DNA of 64,000 nucleotides from Nannocystis pusilla (GCF_026626665.1 NZ_JAPNKE010000002.1:3163204-3227203); one strand, 5' to 3'. Shown: positions 10,830 through 23,095, numbered from the stretch's first letter. Notes: generated by a model not told the origin, from the sequence alone. Made by a program: numbers and translations.

Positions 10830-11088
10830 CGTGCCCTCGGTGCAGTGGCGGATTCAGGCCCTTGAAACGTGGAGGCCCCGGGGGCCGTGGCGCGGGTCGG
10901 GCCCGGAGGCCCGTAAAACGACTCCCGTGCGCGGGATCGGACCCGCGCCCGCGTGTCGTCGTGCGACCCAACGTAGCATGGACCCGCTGCGCGCGACCAA
11001 AGTGCTGCGCCGGCCGGGGCCCTGTCTGGTGCAAACCCCGCACTCGACCCCTCGCCTGCCCCGGAGCCACCCACTATCCTCCGCGGCC

Positions 11089-12218
11089 ATGCGCCTGCGT
11101 CGCTTCGGTCCGCTCCTGCTCCTCGCCGCCTGCGGCGATCCCTCGGACACCCCGTCGACCGCCTCCGCCGGTATCACCTCGGTCACGGCGTCGAGTTCGA
11201 CCGGCGCGGCGACGTCCGACTCCACCTCCTCGGAGCCGACACCGACCACATCGGACGGGTCTGCGACCGCGGCGAGCGAGGCGACGACCGAGGCCACGAC
11301 CGAGGCCACGACCGGGGACAGCAGCGAAGGCGACGCCACCGGCACCTCGACCACCACGGGCACCAGCGAGCCCGCGAGCGGCACCGCGGCGACCGACGCG
11401 TCCGGCGACACGGCCGCCAGCGACGCGACCACCGGCGAAGACACCAGCACCACCACCGGCGAGACCAGCGACGGCACCACCGCCGAACCCTGTCCGATCG
11501 GACAGGACGGCTGTCCCTGCGGCCAGTCCGACGTCTGCGACCCCGGCCTCGAGTGCCAGGCCGGCCTGTGCGGACCGCCCGCGCCGCCGGTCTGCGGCGA
11601 CGGCGACGTCGAGGGCGGCGAGCAGTGCGACGACGGCAACAAGATCCCCGGCGACGGCTGCGAGAACGACTGCACACCCACGCCCATGCCCGCCGTCGAC
11701 CCGTGCGGCTTCCCGTCCGACGGCGTCTGGCTCGAAATCGACTACGGCAGCGCGTTCACCTCGACCAACCTGACTGGACCTACTCCCCCACCCCCGGCTG
11801 GGGCGAGGCCGACTGGGCGCCGCAGGGCGAGTCGTGGCCCGAGGTGTGGGACATCTATCAGAACGTCGAGGTCGAGGACGACCAGATCGGCCGGGTCGCG
11901 ATCGTCGACGGCAACGGCGCCCTGCAGATCATGTTCGGCATCGGCGGCCTCACCTACGAATACGCGACCGTGTGCGTCCAGGGCCGCAGCTACTCGGTCG
12001 GCTCGTCGGTGACGTTCACCGTGCAGAACCAGCTCAACAAGTGCGGCGCCACCGGCTCGATGGCCAACGACTGGTCGATCCACAGCACCGGCGTCGACCT
12101 CGAGACCTGCATCGTCGACAACAACGAGTTCCAGGGCCTGCGCATCTTCGCCTCGGGCGGCAGCGGCGCTCTCTCGCTCAAGCGCCTGCGCTTCACCCTC
12201 CACGGCGCGGTCTACTAG
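11089..12218 (+). CDS. Secreted lipoprotein with Thr/Ser linker and DUF4215-like Cys repeat (frame interrupted)
   Basis: About 376 residues. A lipoprotein signal (LLLLAACGDP) is followed by a linker of about 120 residues almost wholly Thr, Ser, Ala, Gly and Glu, then a cysteine-rich part with PCPIGQDGCPCGQSDVCDP and the myxobacterial repeat CGDGDVEGGEQCDDGN. The C-terminal domain (about 150 residues, e.g. WPEVWDIYQNVEVEDDQIG) has few cysteines and may be a beta-sandwich; I do not recognise it. The frame breaks at about 11776 near C-runs; one added base joins FTSTNL to DWTYSPTPGW. The ATG at 11089 is directly before the signal peptide. Confidence 0.8.
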
Positions 12219-12608
12219 CCGCCCGAAACCGCGCGGCGTCGGTTCGGTCACGCGCGGCCGCGAAGATCGCCCCGCCCCGGAGATGTCCCCGGGGACACCC
12301 AGGGCCAGCGACCCCAGCCGTGGCGGTCAGGCCGCCGTCGGCGGGCGGCGAGCAGCGCCCTCGCGCTCGAGTCGCGCGGTAACGTGTCCCTTCGGCCAGG
12401 CGCTTCGCGTCCCCGACCGCTCACGCCACGTGTCCTTCAGGAGCGAGTCGCGCGGTAACGTGTCCTTTCGGCCAGGCGCCTCGCGTCCCCGACCGCTCAC
12501 ACCACATGTCCTTCAGGACATGCCGCCCGCGCCTCGGAGCCGCCGTCCTTGCGGCCAGGCGCCGATCGCCCGCGCCACATGTCCTTCAGGACACGCTGTC
12601 CGCGCGCC
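12219..12608 (+). repeat. Gene-free stretch with 76-nt repeats containing the 14-nt element
   Basis: Two copies of a unit beginning GTCGCGCGGTAACGTGTCC start at 12371 and 12447 (period 76), and a partial third follows. Each carries ACGTGTCCYTTCGGCCAGG and CACRTGTCCTTCAGGA elements. CATG cores at the right end (about 12505 and 12519) are again 14 nt apart. The stretch separates two convergent transcripts. Nothing in it looks protein-coding. Confidence 0.7.
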
Positions 12609-13265
12609 TCAGAACCGCAGCCCGAGCCCCTCGGGCTGGAAGCGCAGGCGAGCGCCCTCGTCGAGGTCGTCGGCGCGCTCGTCGCGGGCGGCCTGGATCG
12701 CGATCCCCGTGATCGCCCCCGCGGCCGCCGCGATCGCGATCGTCGTCACCCAGAAGTACCACTTCTTCACGATCCGCTCGCGCTTGGCCGGGGCCGGCTT
12801 CGGCCCCTCGGCGAGCGCGGGCTTGGGGCGCAGGGCCGCGTCCTTGTCGGCGCGGGCCTTGTCGAGCGCCGCGCGGTGGGTCGATGTCGCCTCGTCGGCG
12901 ACTGTCCCGCGGGACATGTCCTCGAGGGCAGCCAGCCGAGCCTCGCCCGCCTCGCGCTCGGCCCCCGCCGGCAGGGCCGCCACGTGCCCTTCCAGGCCGC
13001 GCGCGCGCACGCGTAGTCGGCCAGGCGCTGGCACACCTCGGCCTCGCGGCGCCAGTTCTCGGCGCTCGGATCGGCCTCGCGGGCCTTCTCGGCCAGCGCG
13101 CGGGCCGTCCCGAGGTCCCCGGCGGCGAGCGCCGCGTCGACGGTCGCGGGCGCCTCGGGCGGGGCTCCCGGAGCCGCCGCGGCCGGCCGCGCCAGCGCAA
13201 ACACGAGGGCGCCGACCAGCGCGCGTCGCCAGCCCGCCGCTCGCGGACGCTGGCACCCCGGGGTC

Positions 13266-13282
<17 letters not shown>
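12609..13282 (-). CDS. TPR-like protein with C-terminal membrane helix (frame interrupted)
   Basis: About 224 residues: a signal-like N-terminus (VGALVFALARPAAAAPG), helical repeats (DAALAAGDLGTARALAEKA, CQRLADYACARAAW), a charged linker, and a membrane helix (WYFWVTTIAIAAAAGAITG) near the C-terminus. The ATG at 13282 overlaps the end of the upstream kinase gene by 17 bases, so it is translationally coupled to that kinase and may be its partner. The frame slips in a GC run at about 12995-13010; one lost base explains it. The 14-nt element in the coding sequence at about 12900-12925 reads as LEDMSRGTV. Confidence 0.72.
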
Positions 13283-15145
<1,863 letters not shown>

Positions 15146-15192
15146 CCGGCCACGGTACCAAAGGGCGCGGCCCCGGTGATATAGGAGCCCCG

Positions 15193-15954
15193 GTGTCCAA
15201 GGGAACCAAGAAGATCGACGACCTCGCCGAGCTGCTCGAGCGGACCGGCGGGGACGCGCAGCGGCTCGAGGTCGTGCGGCGGACCCAGCGCTTCAAGCGC
15301 TCGTGGATCGAGCTCGCGGAGGCGCTCATCAAGGTCCGCGCCGGGCGGGCCTACGAGCGCTGGGGCTACGACGACTTCCACGCCTACTGCGCCCAGGAGC
15401 TGACGCTCAAGAAAGCCACCGTCGACAAGCTGACCGTCAGCTACTCGACCGTGCAGCGCCACGCCCCCGAGGTGCTCGAGTGGGACGGCGTCGCGCGCAC
15501 GATCCCGACCGTCGAGGCGATCGACTACTTCTCGCGCGCGATCGGTGACGGCCCGGCCAACGACCCCAGCCTCGACGAGGAGCCCGCGCCCTCGCGCCGC
15601 GCGCCTGCGCGCCCTCACGCCCCCGAGGTGCTCACCGAGCTCAAGAATGCCGTGTTCGACGAGGGCCAGCCCGTCGCCAAGCTGCGCAAGCGCTTCGACC
15701 CCGTGCTGCACCCGCGGCCCAAGGGCGCCGACAAGCTCGATCTGCTCAACAAGGCCTCCGCGGCCGCCCGCAAGCTCGCCGAGCTGCTGCCCGACCTCGA
15801 CGGCCTGCCGGAGAAGCGCGTGCGCAAGCTCGAAGAGGAGCTGGGCGCCTTGCGCGACGACATCGAGGCGCTCGCCGAGCCGCTGCGCGAGAAAGTCGCC
15901 CGGGCCGCCAAGCGCACCGCCCCGCCGCGCCTGCCGGCGGCCCAGAGCGGATGA
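15193..15954 (+). CDS. Hypothetical protein with charged helical C-terminus, 253 aa
   Basis: Not recognised. The GTG start at 15193 is preceded by AGGAG at a good distance. The first 110 residues are compact and mixed (RSWIELAEALIKVRAGRAY, YDDFHAYCAQELTLKKATV), with a helix-turn-helix look that could bind DNA, followed by an Ala/Pro linker and a coiled-coil-like C-terminus (LPEKRVRKLEEELGALRDD). No signal or membrane segment. It is divergent from the kinase gene, with 47 bases between starts, so the two may share a control region. Confidence 0.75.
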   Translation: MSKGTKKIDDLAELLERTGGDAQRLEVVRRTQRFKRSWIELAEALIKVRAGRAYERWGYDDFHAYCAQELTLKKATVDKLTVSYSTVQRHAPEVLEWDGVARTIPTVEAIDYFSRAIGDGPANDPSLDEEPAPSRRAPARPHAPEVLTELKNAVFDEGQPVAKLRKRFDPVLHPRPKGADKLDLLNKASAAARKLAELLPDLDGLPEKRVRKLEEELGALRDDIEALAEPLREKVARAAKRTAPPRLPAAQSG

Positions 15955-16010
15955 GCGCCCGGACCCGCTAGCGGGGTCGCACGGACCTCGGACACACTGA
16001 GCGGGGAGCC

Positions 16011-17354
16011 ATGGACGAGCCGCAGCCCGACCCCGACGTCCACGCGCCAGCGCCCGTGTCGCGGCGCGACCGCGTGGCGTGGCTGCGCGAGTACCTGTTC
16101 CCGAGGACAGTCACCTTCGAACCCAGCCCCGGGCGGCAGGTCTGGCTCGCCGCGGTCTACGCCGTGCGCCGGTGGTTGTTCGTCGATCGCAGCACCACCC
16201 TCGCCTCGAGCCTCGCGCTGCAGACTCTGCTCTCGCTGGTCCCGTTCGCCGGCCTCGTCCTCACCTTGCTCGGCCTGCTCGGCGAGGACAGCGGCCGCAG
16301 CTTCATCAACCGCGTCGCCCGGGCCCTGATCCCCGACCCCGGCCGCTCCGAGATCATCAGCACCCAGATCTACGACCTCGCCTCGCGGGTCACCGTCGAG
16401 AACCTCGGCATCGTCGGCTTCCTCGGCTCGATCGGCGGCGCCATGCTGCTGTTCATCACCCTCGAGGACGCGATGAACCAGATCTGGCGGGCCAAGCTGC
16501 GCCGCTCGATCGTCGCCAAGTTCGCGATGTTCTACACGCTCACCACGCTCGCGCCGCTGGTGATCTTCTTCAGCATCACCCAGTCGATCGTCGCCCGCTT
16601 CACCGACCAGAACTTCTCCGTCATCCCCTACCTCAGCACCGACATCGCCTTCGTCGTCCTGCTGCGGTTCCTCCCGGCCACCGCCGTCAGCTGGAGGGCC
16701 GCCGTCGTCGGCGGGGTCGTCGGCGCCACCCTGTTCGAGTTCGGCAAGCGGGGCTTCGCCCTCTACCTCGGCACCTTCCGCACCTACGAGGGCACCTACG
16801 GCGCGCTCGCGCTGATCCCCGTGTTCTGCGTGTGGGCTTACCTCTCGTGGCTCATCGTCCTGCTCGCCGCCGAGATCGCCTACGTCGTCCAGCACATCGC
16901 GGTGGTCCGCCGCGACGGCTTCGTCAACCCCAGCCTGCGGCGCGACCCCGAGGGAGGCGTCAGCGCGGCGCGCCTGGCCGCGCGGATCGTCCTCGCCATC
17001 TGCGACCACTACGACCGCCGCGGCGCCCCGCTCGTCCTGCAGGCCCTGGCCTCGCGGTTCCGCGTCGAGGCCACCCGCCTGTCCGACGTCCTCACCCGCC
17101 TCGAGGCCGCCGGCGTGGTCTTGCGGCTCGTCGGCGACGACAACGGCTACGTCCCCGCGCGCCCGCTCGACCAGCTGCGCGTGCTCGACATCCTGCGCCT
17201 GTTCCGCGCCGACGTCGACCAGCCGCGCAACGACAGCCTCACCGAGCTGTTCGAGCGCTGCGACCGCGGCGAGGCCGGCGTCCTCGGCGACGTCACCTAC
17301 CAGCACCTCATCGAGCAAGCCCGCGAGCGCCGCAGCGGCGGCGGCGGGTCCTGA
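16011..17354 (+). CDS. YihY/virulence factor BrkB family membrane protein
   Basis: A 447-residue protein. Residues about 45-310 form the six-helix YihY core, seen in STTLASSLALQTLLSLVPF, LGSIGGAMLLFITLEDAMN, RTYEGTYGALALIPVFCVW and LSWLIVLLAAEIAYVVQ. The family was once called ribonuclease BN, which is now considered wrong; its role is not established, possibly export. The extra C-terminal 120 residues look like a winged-helix domain (LASRFRVEATRLSDVLTRLE), an extension common in some proteobacterial members. The ATG at 16011 is 57 bases after the previous gene. Confidence 0.9.
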   Translation: MDEPQPDPDVHAPAPVSRRDRVAWLREYLFPRTVTFEPSPGRQVWLAAVYAVRRWLFVDRSTTLASSLALQTLLSLVPFAGLVLTLLGLLGEDSGRSFINRVARALIPDPGRSEIISTQIYDLASRVTVENLGIVGFLGSIGGAMLLFITLEDAMNQIWRAKLRRSIVAKFAMFYTLTTLAPLVIFFSITQSIVARFTDQNFSVIPYLSTDIAFVVLLRFLPATAVSWRAAVVGGVVGATLFEFGKRGFALYLGTFRTYEGTYGALALIPVFCVWAYLSWLIVLLAAEIAYVVQHIAVVRRDGFVNPSLRRDPEGGVSAARLAARIVLAICDHYDRRGAPLVLQALASRFRVEATRLSDVLTRLEAAGVVLRLVGDDNGYVPARPLDQLRVLDILRLFRADVDQPRNDSLTELFERCDRGEAGVLGDVTYQHLIEQARERRSGGGGS

Positions 17355-17357
17355 CCG

Positions 17358-17427
17358 TTCGGACCTGCCCCTTCGGACCTGCCCCTTCGAGCCTGCCCCT
17401 TCGAGCCTGCCCCTTCGGACCTGCCCT
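17358..17427 (+). repeat. Five tandem copies of a 14-bp unit
   Basis: The unit TTCGGACCTGCCCC is repeated five times without spacing (starts 17358, 17372, 17386, 17400, 17414), with GA for GG changes in copies three and four and a final T in copy five. Shifted in phase it reads CCTGCCCCTTCGGA, the CCTG form of the dispersed element. It fills the gap between two convergent genes and may end both transcripts. Confidence 0.92.
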
Positions 17428-18104
17428 CAGTACCAGGTGAACGTCAGGCCGACCGTCCCGGCCGAGCGCAGCCCGAGCTGCGGCGCCGCCATCCCGTCGC
17501 CGCGGAGCATCAGGCCGAGGTTGAAGCGGCGGGCCAGCCAGAACTCGTAGCCGAGCCCGACGCCGAACGCGAGGCCGACGGCAGCGCGGCTGATCCCGGC
17601 AGACTGAGTGACGAGGTCCGTGACATCGGCCTGCACGAACGTGCCGAGCCCGACGGCCCCCTGCAGCACCAGGCCCTTGCCCTTGATCGGGTAGCCGATC
17701 ACCTCGGCCAGCACCGAGAACAGGCCCTGGCCGCGGCGGGCTCCGCCGAGCGTCATCGACAAGAGCCCGCCGACCAGCAGGTTGTCGCGGATCCGTCCGC
17801 CCGCCCGCACGTGGCCGAGCAGCGCCACCGACAGCGCGTTGCGGCCGGTGTCGGTGCGGCGCAGGTTGCCGGCGCCGAGGCCGACGCCGAAGCCGGCGTA
17901 CCAGTTGTGGCGCACGCGCTTGGCCGGCTGGACCTCGACCGCCGGCGGTCGCGGCTCGCTCGGCGCTGCGACCGCCTCGGGCCCTTCGGCCACCGGCTCG
18001 GGCGTCGCGGGCTCCTGGGCCTGCGCCAGCGCCGGAGTCAGCGAGAGGGCGACGATCACGGCGACGCGCGTGAAGGCGCGCCCGTGCAGCGACGAGCCGG
18101 GCAT
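17427..18104 (-). CDS. Outer-membrane beta-barrel protein, 225 aa
   Basis: A signal peptide (VAVIVALSLTPALAQAQ) is followed by a Pro/Glu/Ala stretch, then alternating strands rich in Gly and aromatic residues (NWYAGFGVGLGAGNL, GLAFGVGLGYEFWLARRFN, SAGTVGLTFTWY). It ends in an aromatic residue, Tyr, as expected for BAM-inserted barrels. The size suggests an eight-strand OmpA/OmpW-like barrel. No exact family is recognised. The ATG at 18104 gives the signal peptide; the stop abuts the 14-bp tandem repeat. Confidence 0.78.
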   Translation of the reverse strand: MPGSSLHGRAFTRVAVIVALSLTPALAQAQEPATPEPVAEGPEAVAAPSEPRPPAVEVQPAKRVRHNWYAGFGVGLGAGNLRRTDTGRNALSVALLGHVRAGGRIRDNLLVGGLLSMTLGGARRGQGLFSVLAEVIGYPIKGKGLVLQGAVGLGTFVQADVTDLVTQSAGISRAAVGLAFGVGLGYEFWLARRFNLGLMLRGDGMAAPQLGLRSAGTVGLTFTWY

Positions 18105-18286
18105 CGGCGCGACTATACCGAAAGTCCTGCGCCCCCGTGAAGCCGCCGCGGCGCGGGTCCCGGCGGTCCCGCCGGCGCCTCGCGAACCGGGCCCGATGAT
18201 TCGAACACGACCCGTTGCGAGCCGCGTGAGGCAAAAACCGGGGCACCCCGCTTTACAAGCCGCGTGAGCATTGTGTCAATTCACGC

Positions 18287-18831
18287 ATGTCCGACACGCC
18301 TGTGCGCTCCGCCCGTGCCCCCTCGCCGCGGCGATCCTCGGCCTCCTCGCGCTGCTCGGCTTCGACGCCGCGGCCGCGCCGAGCGGCGCGTCGACGAACC
18401 TCTCGGCCGCCGCCCCGCCCGCCCCGACGCCGGCCCCCGCCCTCGGAACCCCGCGCGGCGCCGGCGAGGTCAAGCCGCGCATGTGGGCGACGAGCCTGTC
18501 GAACATGGTCGTCTACGAGAACGGCAGCGGCTACCTCTACGGGTTCTGGCGGCAATTCGGCGAGGCGGTCGAGAAGCCCGCGCGGCTCTACTGGGGCCGC
18601 GGCTGCCCCGACATCAGCGATCGCGTCTACCACGTGCTGCAGGCCGGTTTCGCCCAGCAGCACGAGTTCTTCCTGATCGTCGACCGCGACCCCGATCCGC
18701 GCCAGCCGGGCGCCTTCTGCGTCCGCGGCGTCGAGCTCGAGAGCCGCTTCGGCGCCCCGCCGCCGGCGCCCACCACGAGCCCCGCCCCGCCGCCGAAGGC
18801 CGCCCCCGCGCCCGCCCCCGGCAGCAAGTGA
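18287..18831 (+). CDS. Secreted small protein of unknown function (start uncertain)
   Basis: About 180 residues. A hydrophobic signal (LAAAILGLLALLGFDAAAA) is followed by a Pro/Ala linker, a compact middle part (YGFWRQFGEAVEKPARLYW, VLQAGFAQQHEFFLIVDRD) with two conserved-looking cysteines, and a Pro-rich tail. The frame containing the signal peptide is open back to a TTG at 18271. An ATG at 18287 (MSDTPVRSARA) would join it if one C were lost in the run at 18319-18324, in line with other breaks here, so I prefer that start. Function unknown. Confidence 0.6.
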
Positions 18832-19155
18832 GGGCCCGGCTCGTCCGCGCCGATCGCCGGTCCGCCTCGCTCGCAGACACCTGGGTCGCCAGCGTCGAGA
18901 CGCCCGCGTTCACGTCGCTCGCCTGCAAGAGACGCCTCTCCGTCCGCGCCGTCGTCCTCGCCGCCGGTCCGCCGCGCGCGTGATCGCCTCGGCTGCGATC
19001 GGCGACCGGGCGACCGGCCCACGCGCTCTGCTGCACCGCGCCCAAAGGCCTGGTCTTTGCCCTTGCAGGCGCGGGGGCGCAAGGCCGCGGGCGCTCGTCG
19101 TCCTATCGCAGGGCCGGCGAAGCTGCGATACTGCGGGCTTCGGACGGCCTGCGCC
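18832..19155. other. Gene-free stretch
   Basis: About 320 bases between the small secreted protein and the first of the three paralogous lipoproteins. I see no supported gene, repeat array or clear terminator here. It presumably holds the promoter for the lipoprotein genes. Confidence 0.4.
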
Positions 19156-21219
19156 ATGAGACATCCCCGCCCCCTGCTCACGCTCTCGCTGCTCATCCCC
19201 GCGCTCGCGGCGTGTCCCGGCGACCCGGGTGACACCGACGGCGGCACCACCACCGAGACCGGCACGGCCGCCGACACCGACACCGACACGACCGCGCCGA
19301 CCACCGGCGAGCCCTCCGCCCCGCAGCTCCCGACCGACCGCTTCTTCCTGCGCATCGACGACACCCCGCCGCCGCCGGTGGTGCTCGAGATGGACAAGGC
19401 CAAGGCGCTCGAGATCTTCGGCGAGGTCGCGGCCAAGGACATCAAGCTCATCGAGCTCGACAGCGGCCCGCTGCTCGACAACGTCCTGGCGACCATCCAG
19501 AGCTCGTGCGGCGACAAGTGGAACGTCTACGACGACACCGTCAAGAACGGCGACCTCCCGGTCGACCCCCAGCACGACTGCAACCTCACCGCGCTGGGCA
19601 AGCTGTACGACGGCGATCCGGTCGCCAACGATCCGACCAAGTGGCGCACCTCGCCGCAGTTCGCGATGGTCCGCCTGCTCACCATGACGCCGCGCAACGC
19701 CGACGTGGCGACCACGGTGATGGAGGACTTCCAGTACCTCTTCTCGCTGTACGACAACGAGACCGTCAACGGCCTCACCTTCAGCGACGTCCTCGCCGCC
19801 AGCCTGTTCTGCGGCGGCCACGAGCTCGGCTCGGTCCAGTGCACCGAGAAGCTCAAGGACTCCAAGCTCGACAAGGCCCACGAGGGTGACCTTCACACGC
19901 GGCCGTTCATCCCGGTCGCCGTCCTGCGCGACGCCCTCAAGGTCACCCTGCTCGCCTCGCACCCCAACATCGCCAACAGCGAGGGCAAGCTGCCGGTCAC
20001 CCTCTACGACGCGCTGATGGACATGCAGCCGCTGTCGGACAAGCTCGGCCCGGTCGGCGATCACCCCGGCCTGCTCGTCCCCGACGACGCCGACTTCACC
20101 ACCTACAGCGACGCGCTGACGCCCGAGTTCAAGATGATCGCCACCGCCGACAGCAACCTGCGGCGCGTCGACGGCATCGACGCCTCCGAGGGCGCCGGCG
20201 AGATGTTCCTCAGCCTCGACGCCGCCCCGCTCGCGTTCGACTTCAACGACCCCGTCAAGGTCGTGATCGAGGGCATCGCCGCCAGCCCGACCGTCGACAT
20301 GCGCATGGCGATCGCCGAGCTCGACACCAAGGTGCCCTCGTGCGTCGAGGGCAACGCCACCTGCGCGCCCAACCTTCCGGGCAGCCCGCTCGGCGACACC
20401 TACGTGTGGTCGCAGCCCGAGTGGTCGCTCGAGCGGATCATCGCCCAGGCCGCCTACGACGCCTTCAAGGACCTCGACTACCCGTTCTACTGCTTCGCGC
20501 CCGGCCTGCCCTGCCTCGCCGGCGCCTCGATCGGCGTCGTCGACCCCGGTTGGGCCGAGTTCGACATCCAGGTCCCGAACCTCGTCTCGCCGGCGCCGCA
20601 GTACCTGTGGGAGATGCTCCTCGACGTCGCCCAGGACATCATCCACGACCCGGCCGGCAACGACGCCTTCATGCGCGACATGAACGGCAAGATCGTCGGC
20701 GTCGAGCAGAACACCGCCGACAACCTCGAGGAGGGCGCCGCGCGCCCGGTGTTCGCGCTCAAGGGCGTGCCGATCGGCTTCACCGCCGAGGAGATGGTCG
20801 CGCAGATCCGGCCGACCCTGCAGAGCCAGGCCGAAAAGATCGCCGACGTCATCCTCGGCAACTACTGGACCTCGAACGGCCGGCTCGACTTCTACTACCG
20901 GCGCGCGGCCGACGGCGGCACTCCCTACCTCTTCTTCGTCGGCCCCGACGACAAGCGGCCCGACGCCGACGATCCGAGCCAGCTCGCCGCCTGGGACTAC
21001 GCCAAGCCCGGGTTTTTCGCCGACCCCGAGCTGACCGACAAGCTCTCCTCGCTGACGATCGACGGCGTCCCCGACACCGAGCACGAGAAGTACCGCCTGC
21101 CCGAGGGCGAGTCGACCCTGTTCATCCAGGACGACGCCGGCGACACCTACGAGCTGCGCTTCACCGTCCCCGCCGGCGCCGACCCGGTCGAGATCGTCGT
21201 CCGCGTCCGCAAGCTGTGA
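19156..21219 (+). CDS. Paralogous secreted lipoprotein 1 of 3, unknown function, 687 aa
   Basis: Lipoprotein signal ending ALAACPGD, then a Thr-rich linker and a globular body of about 600 residues. It shares blocks with the next two genes: FFLRIDD in front, SLERIIAQAAYDAF, PQYLWEMLLDVAQDI, DFYYRRA, and PGFFADPELTDKLSS with a final strand region (YELRFTVPAGADPVEIVV). It has more cysteines than the other two (CGDKW, CNLT, CGGHE, CTEK), probably in disulphides. The ATG at 19156 sits just before the signal peptide. I recognise no known family; surface or periplasmic binding is a guess. It begins a run of co-directional envelope genes ending with a FadL-like channel. Confidence 0.85.
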   Translation: MRHPRPLLTLSLLIPALAACPGDPGDTDGGTTTETGTAADTDTDTTAPTTGEPSAPQLPTDRFFLRIDDTPPPPVVLEMDKAKALEIFGEVAAKDIKLIELDSGPLLDNVLATIQSSCGDKWNVYDDTVKNGDLPVDPQHDCNLTALGKLYDGDPVANDPTKWRTSPQFAMVRLLTMTPRNADVATTVMEDFQYLFSLYDNETVNGLTFSDVLAASLFCGGHELGSVQCTEKLKDSKLDKAHEGDLHTRPFIPVAVLRDALKVTLLASHPNIANSEGKLPVTLYDALMDMQPLSDKLGPVGDHPGLLVPDDADFTTYSDALTPEFKMIATADSNLRRVDGIDASEGAGEMFLSLDAAPLAFDFNDPVKVVIEGIAASPTVDMRMAIAELDTKVPSCVEGNATCAPNLPGSPLGDTYVWSQPEWSLERIIAQAAYDAFKDLDYPFYCFAPGLPCLAGASIGVVDPGWAEFDIQVPNLVSPAPQYLWEMLLDVAQDIIHDPAGNDAFMRDMNGKIVGVEQNTADNLEEGAARPVFALKGVPIGFTAEEMVAQIRPTLQSQAEKIADVILGNYWTSNGRLDFYYRRAADGGTPYLFFVGPDDKRPDADDPSQLAAWDYAKPGFFADPELTDKLSSLTIDGVPDTEHEKYRLPEGESTLFIQDDAGDTYELRFTVPAGADPVEIVVRVRKL

Positions 21220-21272
21220 GCAGCAGGTCCGCCCCCACGGTCTCCTGTCCCTTCCTTCCTGTGCGATCCGCC

Positions 21273-23095
21273 ATGTCCCGAAATACCCCTCACATCCCCC
21301 TCCTCCTCGCCGCCCTGCTCGCGCCTGCCTGCGTCGAGGAGGTCACGGTGCCCGACGTGCCGGCGGCCGAGCCCGTCGAGCTGGGCGACGAGCGGCGCAT
21401 CGAGCTGAGGTTCCTCCGCCTCGACGCCAAGGGCTTCGTGCAGACGCTGACGCTCGAGGACATCAAGCAGCGGTTCCCCGAGAAGATCCTGCGCGAGACC
21501 TGGCTCATCGACATGGATCTCGAGCCGCTGATCCGCAACGCCCTGCTGACGCTGATCGCCACCCCCGAGGCCGACGTCCCGCAGCTCCCGCGCAGCGCCC
21601 AGAACATGTGGAAGCTGCTCAACATGACCGCCAAGTCGACCAGCCTCGACGGCACCTCGCTGGCGCCGCTCATCGGCGTAGGCGAAGCCGTCGGCCTCGG
21701 CCCGGCCACCATCCTCGCCGACCTGATCGCCGTCGATCCCAACGAGCCGATCATCACCGTCGACCTCACCACCCGCGCGGTCATCGACAACGTCGTCAGC
21801 ACCCACCCGAACGCCCAGTTCCGCCCCGGCCCCGTCGACGCCGCGCACCCAGACGGCAAGTACCCGGTCACGCCGGGCAGCCTGCCGGTCAGCCTGTGGG
21901 ACGTCGTCACCGACTTCGCCGAGATGCCGGTGCGCTTCGGCCCGGCCGAGGCCGCCGACCCCGACGACCCCGATCACCCCGGCTTCATCGGCGGCGCCTT
22001 CAAGTTCAAGGCGACCACGCCCGACTTCAAGATGGTCGTCAAGGTCGACCTCAACGCCCTCCCGTACAAGGGCCTCGACCTGACCGATGGGACAGTCGCC
22101 AACGTCAACAGCACCAAGAGCCAGATCTTGAGCGCCTTCGACTTCACCCGCGACGACTGGATGGCCATCGAGGGCCTCGTGCCGGCGCTGGTCGTCGAAG
22201 AGATGACGATGACCATCGACGAGGACAAGGAGTTCGTCGCCAGCGGCGCCAGCCAGGAGCCGGCCCCGCTCGGCGACTCGCCGGTGTGGCAGAAGCCGCG
22301 CTGGCTGTTCGAGCGCCTGATCGCCGAGGTCGCGGTCGCCCGCGCCGGCCTCATCCCGACCCACTGCACCGAGTACGGGCCCAAGGGACAGGTCGACCCG
22401 CCGTTCATCGCCGTGCAGGCGTGCCTCGGCCAGGGCGCGTTCGAGGACGGCGCCTTCGACCCCGACGCCGCCGCCCCCGCGTCGTGGACCTCGATCGCCA
22501 TCGACGACAGCGTCAAGCTCGACTCGCCGCCGCCCCCCCGTCGTACTTCTGGGACGTCCTGCTCGAGGTGGCCCAGGTCCGGCTGCACGACGGCGGCCTC
22601 GACGAGGGCGACGCCGACATCAGCTTCACGCTCGAGCAGGTCCCGGTCGGCACCACCGTCGATCAGCTGGTCGCGCAGATCAAGACCAACATCCAGGACA
22701 ACCCGGCCGCGCTGTCGGCCATCGCCGAGCTGCTCAACGAGAACACCGAGGGCCGGGCCGACTTCTTCTACTACGTCCCGAAGGGCGACAACCCGCCCGA
22801 GCTGCAGGGCGACTGGCTGTACTTCGTCACCGCCGCCGACATCGAGAACGACGGCGACGGCGAGCCCGTGCGGCCCTACGGCTACAAGAAGCCCGGCTTT
22901 TTCCGCGACGCCAAGCTGACCGACAAGGCCTCCGAGGTCGTCGCCATCGACGGCGACACCAGCCACGAGAAGGTCAAGATCGCCGGCGGCGACGTCCTCT
23001 ACATGCTGGACGACGAGCAGCGGCTGTTCAAGCTCGTGGTCGAGGACAAGCCCGCCCCGCACAGCATCGCCCTCACCGTCACGCGCGCCCGCTGA
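21273..23095 (+). CDS. Paralogous secreted lipoprotein 2 of 3, unknown function (frame interrupted)
   Basis: About 607 residues with lipobox LLAPACVEE. It is closer to gene 3 of the set than to gene 1, sharing ELRFLRLDAKGFVQTLTLE, VDLNALPYKGLDLT, WLFERLIAEVA, EVAQVRLHDGGLDEGDAD and RPYGYKKPGFF. It follows gene 1 by 53 bases, so one operon is likely. The frame is broken by a deletion in a run of seven C at 22532-22538; one more C joins DSPPP to PSYFWDVLLEVAQ. Function unknown. Confidence 0.85.

Noticed and set aside
18271..18286. TTG 18271 as start of the small secreted protein
   Set aside because: An ATG at 18287 joins the signal peptide if one C was lost in the following run, matching the general error pattern; kept only as alternative.
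22532..22538. Programmed frameshift at a C7 run
   Set aside because: The same kind of one-base break is found in many unrelated genes, including housekeeping ones, so sequencing error explains it better.
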